From DATEMK01 sp035275625 (GTDB lineage: Bacteria; Bacteroidota; Bacteroidia; AKYH767-A; OLB10): a stretch of 5,560 nt of DNA. The stretch is from the NCBI GenBank assembly GCA_035275625.1, contig DATEMK010000278.1, positions 1-5,560 of the forward strand. Direction: 5' to 3'. Each line of letters starts with the position of its first letter. Within the stretch, counting starts at the first letter, position 1. This document shows positions 1 through 5,560 of this stretch, in pieces. A program made the translations under genes and the position numbers. Below the pieces are notes generated by a model, which worked only from the letters and a program-made list of their open reading frames with translations, was not told the DNA's origin and did not search any database.

Positions 1-30
1 AATAATAAAAATTAAACTTTAAAACAAATC

Positions 31-159
31 ATGAGCATGAAAATGAAAACGACTTATCAAAAAAAACGATTGAATGAAATCCGGTCCGGTTTAAGCGGAC
101 CATTACTATTATGGTTGCTATTGTGTCTTTTGTTCACAGGAGTGAATAACACATTTGCC
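31..159 (+). other. Sec signal peptide of the large secreted protein
   Basis: Residues 1-43. A basic N-region (KKR at 11-13, R18) is followed by a strongly hydrophobic core at about 24-36 (PLLLWLLLCLLF) and a likely cleavage site after A43 (NTFA|QVD), leaving Gln at the mature N terminus. The N-region is long if translation begins at 31 and of more normal length if it begins at the ATG at 43. There is no Cys at the cleavage point, so this is not a lipoprotein signal; Cys32 lies inside the hydrophobic core. Confidence 0.85.
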
Positions 160-3100
160 CAGGTTGATCCGTTAGAATTTCCCCCGGGACATCCAAATGT
201 AACAGTAAGTGCAACTCAACAATTACAATCATTTCCGGTGCCGCGTTATAAACCGGGGCACACTTTATTGCCAAATTATAATGTAATGGATCCAATTTAC
301 TTTGGCGGTTACAAACAACCGGGTGTTTCCGATGCGACAGCTATACATACCCAGGCTGACATTCAAAGAGAATTAGCGAAGAATTTTAACTACATGTTAA
401 CGCTTACCTGGTTTACGGGCGCATATAACGATACCTGCGTAGCATTGGCAAATGCAAATCCTCAGTATAAAGCGTGTTTAATGAGTTTGAGAGCGCAAAC
501 AGGCGGATCAAAAATGTGGGATCAGAATTTTTCTAACGATCATTATCTTCAGAATTCAAGCGGAACATTTTTAGATTGGAGCGGAAATCCTACAGCTTAT
601 CCTTATAAAGTATGGAGACCTACAGCTCCTGCAGCAGATTATTCTGCTGATGGAGATGTTGTACGCGGCTATTTAAATGCATCTTTAGCCAACCTCACAA
701 GAAATGTTGACATAGTAAATGAAGATGGTGAAGTATATCCTATTCTTGAAAATTATGCTTTACAATCAGATCCGGCAGTAACCGCTGCAAAAAATGCTTC
801 AGGTTTAGGCTGGCAGCCATTTCTTGCGAAAAAGGTGAGAGAAAATGACAATGCATACAGGGCAAAATTTATGTCTCATCCCCGTTTGCAAAATGCAAAA
901 TATACAGAGTATAGAATGGATGGGCATAGAGATTATCAGTTAGCCTGGGAAGAATCACGATATATTAACGATCCTATTAACGGGCAATACTATTCAACCC
1001 CTGATTTGTATGTAAGGTGGCCGAACAATTGGAAAGACTGGGTTTCTGCATGGCATGGTTTAAAATGGATAACACAGTCTCGTTATTACGAGCTTGCTTT
1101 GGGTGATAAGCTCTTTTCACCATTCGTTGCAGCAGGATGGGATGCAAATCCGGAAAATGATGTACGCCCTGCACAATGGTTAGGACTCATGAAAGTTATG
1201 GGTATGTATGGTTCTGAGTTTTATTATACCAGCTATTTTACGGAGAGCCTCCCGGCAAACGATCCAAGAGGATATGCATGGCAGGCTGTTATTCCTCCTT
1301 ATTCACAAGCTGTATCCAGCCGTTATGAAGATATTTTGAGGAACGGTTCTTTGTTAGCGGGTGATATGATTGACAATTCTAATTATGCCTATGGTATTAA
1401 CCAGCCGATTCCTTACTACCAATTCTCCACAGGGGCGACAAACAAAGTGGTTGTGATCAGGAAAAAAGATACAGCAAATAAGTACGCGATTACCGGTACA
1501 ATTCAAAACAGTTCAAATACCATTAACAGCACTCCTCTTATTGATGATGCACAAATAACGTTAAACGGCCAGACTCTTAAATTTAAAGTAAGAAGACAGG
1601 GAAGCACCTATATATATGATAACACAAATACATCAGCCCCTGTATTTTATCAATTAGACGGATGGCATGAGAATGCTCATCCATGGTACTGGTCAAAAGA
1701 TTTTAATTTCGAAGCTGAACTTTATGATAACACAACAACAGCCTATAACATTAAAACTACAGTTCCTGCCGGAACATCTGCAGGAGATTATAGAAGTTTT
1801 ACAAGTTTTATCACCTTCCCTGACGCACAGACTTCGTTCACTCCTATTGAATATACATTCACACCGCGTGTTGCTCCAACTACATATTATTTATGGGTAA
1901 AGATGCGTTCCAGAGTGAATGGCGCTACAACAGGCGTAACTGTTTCTGTAGATAATACCAATACTAAAACTATCAGCTGTGCTGCTGATACAATTTGGAA
2001 ATGGTATCGTATAGATGCTGCCAGTCAACAAGCAATCAGCTATTCAAATTTAACATTAGCAAACCATACTCTTCGTTTAACTCCTGAAAATTCAAAGCTG
2101 GAAATTGATCAGATTATAATGTCAACAAATTCAAACTTAGGATTGACTCCAGCCGGACCGACATGTTCAACTAATTGTACCGCAACTGCTACAGCAAATG
2201 GTCCCACAACCTTTTGTCCGGGTGGAAATGTTGTTTTGACAGCATCTTCAGGTTCATCTTACTTATGGACTCCGGGTAATCAGACTACACAGTCAATTAC
2301 AGTTAGTTCAGCAGGAAGTTATTCTGTAACAGTTATACAAAGCAACGGTTGCAGTGCAACTTCAACTCCAATGACGGTATCAGTTTCTTCAGCGGCAACT
2401 TCAACAATAACTCCTAATGGTGCAACAACATTCTGCCAGGGAGGTTCAGTTGTTTTATCTGCAAACTCAGGAAACTCGTATTTATGGACTCCGGGTGGTG
2501 CAACTACACAATCCATTACAGCTTCTTCTTCGGGCAGCTATACCGTCAGAGTAACTAATGCAGGAGGATGTTCTGCAACTTCAAGTGCTGTGATTGTTAC
2601 AGTTAATTCAAATCCAACAGCGACTATTACACCGGGAGGCGCCACTACTTTCTGTCAGGGCGGCAATGTTACACTGACATCAAGCACTGGCAGCAGTTAC
2701 TTATGGCTTCCTAATAACGAGACAACACAATCAATTAATGTATCATCTTCAGGAAGTTATTCGGTTCGTGTAACTAATTCAAATGGTTGTTCATCTACTT
2801 CTGCAGCTCAAAATGTAACGGTTAATGTACCTGCCGTTCCCGTAATTACTCCAAGCGGATCTACTTCCATTATCCAGGGACAAACTGTTACTTTAACTTC
2901 AAGTGCTGGCGCGTCTTATAACTGGACTCCCAACGGTCAAACTACTCAATCTATTACTGTGGGAACAGCGGGCAGTTACAGGGTAACGGTCACGTATGCT
3001 AATGGTTGCTCTGCAATTTCTTCTGCAACATCTGTAACGGTCAGCAACCCGGTGACAATAACTGTTAACGGATCATCATCTATTTGTGAAGGGGATTCAG

Positions 3101-4581
3101 TATTGTTGTCAGCAACAGCAGGTTTCTCATATTTATGGTTTCCGGGATTACAGACAGGTTCATCTATATATGTAAAAGCAGCAGGTACTTATACAGTTCA
3201 GGCATCTAACGGAACTTCGGCACAGGTTGTAATTACACTCAATGATGAACCGATGACTCCATCCATAACTACTACGTATATACCGAACGCAGCTTATCAA
3301 TTAACTGCGTATGAGCCTTCAGCGGTTTCTTATCTGTGGTCTAATGGCCAGACATCGCAAACAATTTCTATGACAACCGGGGGAAATGTAAGCGTAAGAG
3401 CCATTAATGCGACTGGTTGTATTAGCAACCCGCAAAGCATGACTGTTGTAAATCCTGTCGCTAGTCCATGTGCTAAAGCTAATATGCTTACCTCTTATAA
3501 TATTGATGATGACGAGGCAATGGTTGCATGGAATCCTGCTATTACGGCTGATTCATTTGAAGTTTCTTATGTTCGTACAGGAATGGTTAACTACAAATTC
3601 ATCACAGTTCCCGGCAATGTGTCAAGTACAAGAATTGGTGGTTTAAAGCCCGGGGTTCACTATGAATGGACAGTTAAAACATTCTGTGCAGGTACTGAGA
3701 AAAAAAGTAATCCGGCAGATTTCACAACTTTATCTGTTCCGTTGAGCTGCGGTTCCACACCGATTAATCTTACTACGGGAAATATTGCCCAGAATTCAGC
3801 TACACTTAAATGGTATGCCACATCTGCACAACAATATGTAGTACAATATCGAAAAGCAGGTACTGGAGCCTTTACAACACAAACGGTAAATGCACAAACT
3901 TATCCTGACAGGACATATTTGTCTAATCTATTGACGAACACTTCCTACGAATGGAAAGTACAGTCAGTCTGTAACGGGAACACAACGTTGTTTTCACCGT
4001 TAGCTATTTTCACAACAACAGATACGTGTACCCCTCCGGGAACAATTTACCAGGTTGATGTTTCCTATGATCTGGCGGTTATAGGATGGGATCCGGCTAT
4101 TTCTGTTGATACATTTAAGATATTCTATGCTGGTCCCGATGATTATGCAACAGAAACTATTGTTGGAAATCCTAACCTTGGTCATGGACAGATAAGCAAT
4201 TTGATGCCTGATACTTACTATGCAGTCAGGGTAAGAACGGTGTGCGCTAATGGAGGTAAATCACGCTGGAGCAATAAGCTGATGATTCATACACTTCCAT
4301 CTCCGGTCGTAAGGATGGATGCTTCTGATCCGCTGCATCTCAATGCATATCCAAACCCGGTTAAGGAAACGCTGAAATATGCTTTCATTACTGATAAGTC
4401 TTCTGAATATACACTGAAAGTTACTGACATGAGCGGACGTCAATTGTTTCAAACTGTACGCAAAGCTGTTCAGGGTTTGAACGGTGATGATCTGAACGTA
4501 AGTAAGTATGCTAACGGCATGTATATGTTAATCGTTGAGCAGGGTCCTTCAGTGAGCAGGTTTAAATTTTCAGTAGAGTAA
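31..4581 (+). CDS. Large secreted multidomain protein with T9SS sorting domain; putative polysaccharide-active enzyme or adhesin
   Basis: 1516 residues with a complete reading frame and TAA stop. Domains in order: signal peptide (1-43); unrecognised Trp/Tyr-rich module (about 45-470); beta-rich segment (about 470-600); carbohydrate-binding-like beta sandwich (about 608-702); six Ig-like repeats (about 718-1141); three FN3-like repeats (about 1145-1427); T9SS type A sorting domain (about 1436-1516). This is the usual plan of Bacteroidota surface or secreted polysaccharide-degrading proteins: catalytic part first, binding and spacer modules next, sorting tail last. The protein should cross the inner membrane by Sec and the outer membrane by the type IX system, which removes the tail. 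The enzymatic role is inferred from architecture; the substrate is unknown. Start: ATG at 31, 37 and 43 are all in frame. None has a Shine-Dalgarno sequence and the leader is A-rich, so the choice is open; all keep the signal peptide. A large adhesin without catalysis is the main alternative. Confidence 0.9.
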   Translation: MSMKMKTTYQKKRLNEIRSGLSGPLLLWLLLCLLFTGVNNTFAQVDPLEFPPGHPNVTVSATQQLQSFPVPRYKPGHTLLPNYNVMDPIYFGGYKQPGVSDATAIHTQADIQRELAKNFNYMLTLTWFTGAYNDTCVALANANPQYKACLMSLRAQTGGSKMWDQNFSNDHYLQNSSGTFLDWSGNPTAYPYKVWRPTAPAADYSADGDVVRGYLNASLANLTRNVDIVNEDGEVYPILENYALQSDPAVTAAKNASGLGWQPFLAKKVRENDNAYRAKFMSHPRLQNAKYTEYRMDGHRDYQLAWEESRYINDPINGQYYSTPDLYVRWPNNWKDWVSAWHGLKWITQSRYYELALGDKLFSPFVAAGWDANPENDVRPAQWLGLMKVMGMYGSEFYYTSYFTESLPANDPRGYAWQAVIPPYSQAVSSRYEDILRNGSLLAGDMIDNSNYAYGINQPIPYYQFSTGATNKVVVIRKKDTANKYAITGTIQNSSNTINSTPLIDDAQITLNGQTLKFKVRRQGSTYIYDNTNTSAPVFYQLDGWHENAHPWYWSKDFNFEAELYDNTTTAYNIKTTVPAGTSAGDYRSFTSFITFPDAQTSFTPIEYTFTPRVAPTTYYLWVKMRSRVNGATTGVTVSVDNTNTKTISCAADTIWKWYRIDAASQQAISYSNLTLANHTLRLTPENSKLEIDQIIMSTNSNLGLTPAGPTCSTNCTATATANGPTTFCPGGNVVLTASSGSSYLWTPGNQTTQSITVSSAGSYSVTVIQSNGCSATSTPMTVSVSSAATSTITPNGATTFCQGGSVVLSANSGNSYLWTPGGATTQSITASSSGSYTVRVTNAGGCSATSSAVIVTVNSNPTATITPGGATTFCQGGNVTLTSSTGSSYLWLPNNETTQSINVSSSGSYSVRVTNSNGCSSTSAAQNVTVNVPAVPVITPSGSTSIIQGQTVTLTSSAGASYNWTPNGQTTQSITVGTAGSYRVTVTYANGCSAISSATSVTVSNPVTITVNGSSSICEGDSVLLSATAGFSYLWFPGLQTGSSIYVKAAGTYTVQASNGTSAQVVITLNDEPMTPSITTTYIPNAAYQLTAYEPSAVSYLWSNGQTSQTISMTTGGNVSVRAINATGCISNPQSMTVVNPVASPCAKANMLTSYNIDDDEAMVAWNPAITADSFEVSYVRTGMVNYKFITVPGNVSSTRIGGLKPGVHYEWTVKTFCAGTEKKSNPADFTTLSVPLSCGSTPINLTTGNIAQNSATLKWYATSAQQYVVQYRKAGTGAFTTQTVNAQTYPDRTYLSNLLTNTSYEWKVQSVCNGNTTLFSPLAIFTTTDTCTPPGTIYQVDVSYDLAVIGWDPAISVDTFKIFYAGPDDYATETIVGNPNLGHGQISNLMPDTYYAVRVRTVCANGGKSRWSNKLMIHTLPSPVVRMDASDPLHLNAYPNPVKETLKYAFITDKSSEYTLKVTDMSGRQLFQTVRKAVQGLNGDDLNVSKYANGMYMLIVEQGPSVSRFKFSVE
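163..1440 (+). other. Unrecognised N-terminal module, candidate glycoside-hydrolase-like barrel
   Basis: Residues about 45-470. I cannot name the family. The segment is rich in Trp and Tyr, as sugar-handling proteins often are. Alternating strand-like and helix-like stretches recall a TIM barrel: a strand before an Asn-Glu pair (DIVNEDGE, E231), then YTEYRMDGHRDY (E293, D297, H299), then a Trp-rich stretch (about 330-346), then LMKVMGMYGSEFYYT (E396). In clan A glycosidases the acid/base Glu follows Asn after strand 4 and the nucleophile Glu ends strand 7; E231 and E396 have the right order and separation for this. That match is by eye and is inference. Cys136 and Cys149 could form a local disulfide. 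The beta-rich segment that follows (about 470-600) resembles the sandwich domain often found after such barrels. Confidence 0.4.
1852..2136 (+). other. Carbohydrate-binding-like beta-sandwich domain
   Basis: Residues about 608-702. The pattern is that of galactose-binding-fold modules such as CBM6/CBM35 relatives: a YYLWVKMRSR strand, a VTVSVDN strand, a WKWYRI strand, a turn before NHTLRLTPEN, and a final KLEIDQIIMS strand. These modules normally bind a sugar chain and hold the enzyme on its substrate. Which residues would contact sugar cannot be told from sequence alone; W656 and W658 are candidates. The true N-terminal boundary may lie earlier, near residue 575. Confidence 0.55.
2182..3453 (+). 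repeat. Six tandem Ig-like repeats (73-residue period in the first four)
   Basis: Residues about 718-1141. The shared pattern is TTFCxGGxVxLxxxxGxSYLWxPxxxTTQSIxVxxxGSYxVxVxxxxGC. The conserved Trp falls at 746, 819, 892, 965, 1036 and 1103, giving spacings of 73, 73, 73, 71 and 67. Repeats 1-3 each have a Cys pair exactly 45 residues apart (729/774, 802/847, 875/920), presumably a disulfide within the domain. Repeat 4 has Ile948 in place of the first Cys, repeat 5 lacks the second, and repeat 6 lacks the first and is the most divergent. The family resembles the Ig-like domains common in Cytophaga-type secreted proteins, where they act as spacers or binding modules. Codons differ between repeats, so the duplication is old. 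Confidence 0.85.
3463..4311 (+). repeat. Three tandem fibronectin type III-like domains
   Basis: Residues about 1145-1427. Each unit begins at a Cys, has a core Trp (W1167, W1261, W1353), a YxVxYR-like strand, an xLxPxTxYEWxVxxxC strand and a closing FTT or IHT. The Cys pairs are 1147/1219, 1240/1314 and 1333/1405, about 72-74 residues apart, and probably tie the N-terminal linker to the F strand of each domain. Units 1 and 3 resemble each other (WNPAITADSF against WDPAISVDTF) more than either resembles unit 2. Such domains usually serve as spacers between catalytic or binding modules and the sorting tail. Confidence 0.8.
4336..4578 (+). other. Type IX secretion C-terminal sorting domain (type A)
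   Basis: Residues about 1436-1516, the extreme C terminus. It shows the three hallmark blocks: LNAYPNPVKETLKY at the start, LKVTDMSGRQLFQ in the middle, and LNVSKYANGMYMLIVEQG followed by the terminal SRFKFSVE strand. Proteins with this tail are recognised by the type IX machinery at the outer membrane; the tail is cleaved and the protein is released or attached to the surface through A-LPS. This is the strongest single marker that the host is a Bacteroidota member. Confidence 0.92.
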
Positions 4582-4590
4582 CGATATTAG

Positions 4591-4667
4591 TTTAAGGTTT
4601 AAGGTTTAAAGTTTAAGGTTTGGGTTTAAGGTTAACAACTTTAGACTTTAAACCTTAAACTTTAAAC
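4591..4667. repeat. 7-bp TTTAAGG-type tandem repeat with inverted copies
   Basis: The left half reads TTTAAGG, TTTAAGG, TTTAAAG, TTTAAGG, a 6-bp TTTGGG, then TTTAAGG (4591-4631). The right half (about 4646-4667) carries about three copies of the complement (CTTTAAA, CCTTAAA, CTTTAAA, C). Thus 4604-4621 and 4650-4667 form a perfect 18-bp inverted repeat. Both halves keep the 7-bp period. Confidence 0.9.
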
Positions 4668-4674
4668 TTTTTTT
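4601..4674 (+). terminator. Probable intrinsic terminator of the large secreted-protein gene
   Basis: A perfect 18-bp stem (4604-4621 with 4650-4667) extends to 21 bp with one G-U and two A-U pairs (4601-4621 with 4650-4670). The loop is about 28 nt, possibly shortened by G-U pairs. Seven T follow the perfect stem (4668-4674). It begins 20 bp after the stop codon. The stem is A/T-rich, weaker than a classical GC-rich terminator but long. Only the plus strand has a T tract, so it serves the gene on the left and would insulate the doxX-like gene. Confidence 0.65.
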
Positions 4675-4722
4675 ATTACCTTCACACTTCCAAATAATTT
4701 CTAATTCATATTAACTAAAAAA

Positions 4723-4730
4723 AAGGAGGT
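4723..4730 (+). promoter_or_regulatory. Perfect Shine-Dalgarno sequence of the DoxX-family gene
   Basis: AAGGAGGT matches the end of 16S rRNA in full, with 5 nt between AGGAGG and the ATG at 4735. It favours the ATG at 4735 over the second in-frame ATG at 4741. Bacteroidota genes usually lack such a site; the large gene on the left has none. Confidence 0.8.
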
Positions 4731-4734
4731 CTTT

Positions 4735-5184
4735 ATGAACATGTTTCAAAAAATTGAAGTGTGGGGCGAAAAGCATCATCCCAAATGGTTAGACTTATTA
4801 CGCATCCTGCTTGGTGTGGTAATTTTTATGAAGGGATATTTTTATGTAAGTAACACGGAAGAATTAATTGCGATGATGAGCAATAGCAAATTTCCCTGGG
4901 TTTCCCTTACGCTCGCTCATTATGTGGCTTTTGCGCATCTTGTAGGCGGGGTGTTAATTGCAATCGGCTTGCTCACACGGGTAGCAATTTTGTTTCAGCT
5001 TCCCATTCTGATTGGAGCAGTTATTTTTATCAATTCTCAAAAAGGTTTTTTTTCCGGAAATTCCGAGTTAATGTTTTCGATTATTGTTCTGTTTATGTTA
5101 TGTTTCTTCCTTGTGGAAGGTTCAGGTCCCTGGTCGGTGGATGAATCGTGGAAGAATGTAAAGACGGATGAGAACAGGACCTGA
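4735..5184 (+). CDS. DoxX family integral membrane protein
   Basis: 149 residues, the usual DoxX length. Four membrane segments are visible at about 19-38, 57-80, 83-99 and 111-128. Family features seen: LLRILLGVVIFMKG in helix 1 with R23 and G34; a small-residue helix with H68, G71, G72 and GLLTR (78-82) at the end of helix 2; and a closing GPWSVD (131-136) just after helix 4. The N terminus (residues 1-17) and the charged tail (137-149) are hydrophilic. DoxX relatives sit in the inner membrane; some are subunits of thiosulfate:quinone oxidoreductase and others are linked to redox stress, but most have no known reaction, and nothing here points to a substrate or partner. It is separated from the large gene by a probable terminator and converges with the divIC-like gene 38 bp away, so it is probably transcribed alone. 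The start is fixed by the Shine-Dalgarno sequence. Confidence 0.87.
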   Translation: MNMFQKIEVWGEKHHPKWLDLLRILLGVVIFMKGYFYVSNTEELIAMMSNSKFPWVSLTLAHYVAFAHLVGGVLIAIGLLTRVAILFQLPILIGAVIFINSQKGFFSGNSELMFSIIVLFMLCFFLVEGSGPWSVDESWKNVKTDENRT

Positions 5185-5204
5185 GAAGATGGAAGATGGA
5201 AGAT
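5185..5204. repeat. Short 7-bp GAAGATG tandem repeat
   Basis: GAAGATG GAAGATG GAAGAT begins on the base after the DoxX stop codon and fills about half of the 38-bp convergent gap. The copies are perfect. The period equals that of the repeat after the large gene, but the unit differs. Confidence 0.85.
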
Positions 5205-5222
5205 TAAAAATTAAGGAAAAAA

Positions 5223-5560
5223 TTATTCTATATATTTTTCTTCTTTAACAGGATCGTTGTAAACAATTACAAAAACATCTTCATCGTCTTTTTTCATGTA
5301 ATATTTTTCGCGGGCAAATTTCTCGAGGTTAGCGGGGCTGCTCATCAGCTCGTTCATCTTTTCTTTATTTTCTTTAATTTCATTAAGATAGAATTGCTTG
5401 TCCTGCCGGAGGCTTTTCAATTGCTGGCGATAAGTATATTCTGAAATAAAATCATTCTTGTCAAAAAAAGACAGCCATATTATAAAAGCCAGTGTAGTGA
5501 ATACATATTTATTTTTCAGAACCGGCAGCACCTTTTGAATTATTTTTTTCGCTTTTTTCA
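5223..5560 (-). CDS. Septum formation initiator, DivIC/FtsB family (start codon cut by window edge)
   Basis: A small bitopic cell-division protein. The reading frame ends with TAA at 5223-5225 and stays open to the right edge. A GTG at 5529-5531 would give 102 residues, but ten more in-frame codons lie upstream, and the last two bases of the window (5559-5560) read TG on this strand, followed by AAA AAA GCG. A start codon with its first base at 5561 gives a 112-residue protein beginning MKKAKKIIQK, which suits a basic cytoplasmic tail. Numbered from that start, one membrane helix lies at about 19-33, followed by a coiled-coil stretch rich in K, E, Q and L (about 45-75) and the family signature LEKFAREKYYMKKDDEDVFVI (split: LEKFAREKYYM, then KKDDEDVFVI). 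FtsB/DivIC proteins join FtsL and FtsQ/DivIB in the divisome and help activate septal peptidoglycan synthesis. In Bacteroidota the single member is usually annotated as septum formation initiator. Confidence 0.85.
   Translation of the reverse strand, partial: KKAKKIIQKVLPVLKNKYVFTTLAFIIWLSFFDKNDFISEYTYRQQLKSLRQDKQFYLNEIKENKEKMNELMSSPANLEKFAREKYYMKKDDEDVFVIVYNDPVKEEKYIE

Noticed and set aside
977..1174. Minus-strand open frame of 65 codons inside the large gene
   Set aside because: It lies wholly inside a well-supported coding region on the other strand and shows no recognisable protein features.
1667..1900. Plus-strand open frame of 77 codons in another frame inside the large gene
   Set aside because: The enclosing frame encodes coherent beta-strand sequence through this stretch, so there is no sign of a frameshift and the alternative frame has low-complexity composition.
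2319..2516. Minus-strand open frame of 65 codons across Ig repeats 1 and 2
   Set aside because: It is an antisense shadow of the repeat codons with no independent support.
2182..3453. Regular spacing that might suggest a CRISPR array
   Set aside because: The 219-bp period is coding, the units differ at the DNA level throughout, and they encode Ig-like domains in one open frame.
4000..4452. Two minus-strand open frames (4000-4185 and 4261-4452) under the FN3 and sorting domains
   Set aside because: Both are antisense to well-conserved domains and have no plausible start signals or domain content.
4619..4649. Possible Bacteroidota-type promoter for the DoxX gene (TTTG at 4619-4622, TAGACTTT at 4642-4649)
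   Set aside because: The -7-like box departs from TAnnTTTG at two fixed positions and the whole segment lies within the repeat hairpin. TAATTTCT near 4694 is equally weak.
5216..5240. Possible convergent terminator (GAAAAA at 5216-5221 with TTTTTC at 5235-5240)
   Set aside because: The stem is only 6 bp and nearly all A-T, and it overlaps the end of the divIC-like coding sequence.

Overview
The window looks like a chromosomal segment from a Bacteroidota bacterium (Cytophaga/Chitinophaga/Sphingobacteria type). The main evidence is the type IX secretion (T9SS) C-terminal sorting domain on the first gene, together with its tandem Ig-like and fibronectin III modules, the AT-rich intergenic DNA and the A-rich leader with no Shine-Dalgarno sequence. 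No genus can be assigned from sequence reading alone.

Layout. (1) 31-4581, plus strand: one very large gene of 1516 codons for a secreted multidomain protein. In order it carries a signal peptide, a Trp/Tyr-rich N-terminal module of about 430 residues that I do not recognise but that reads like a glycoside-hydrolase-type barrel, a beta-rich segment, a carbohydrate-binding-like beta sandwich, six Ig-like repeats, three FN3-like repeats and a T9SS sorting domain. (2) 4582-4734: an intergenic region built from 7-bp TTTAAGG-type repeats that fold back on inverted copies and run into a T tract, probably the terminator of gene 1. It is followed by an unusually perfect Shine-Dalgarno sequence. (3) 4735-5184, plus strand: a small four-helix DoxX-family membrane protein. 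(4) 5185-5222: a short convergent gap holding a second, different 7-bp repeat. (5) 5223 to the right edge, minus strand: a DivIC/FtsB-type septum formation initiator, almost complete; its start codon appears to lack only its first base, which lies just beyond the window.

The genes do not form an obvious pathway. The large protein is probably exported by Sec and then T9SS to the surface or medium, where it would act on or bind a polysaccharide. The DoxX protein is a separate transcription unit or at most a read-through partner. The divIC-like gene belongs to a cell-division locus on the other strand. I found no CRISPR array, RNA gene, insertion sequence or defence system. The points most worth following are the unrecognised N-terminal module, the exactly periodic Ig array with its displaced cysteines, and the two 7-bp intergenic repeats.
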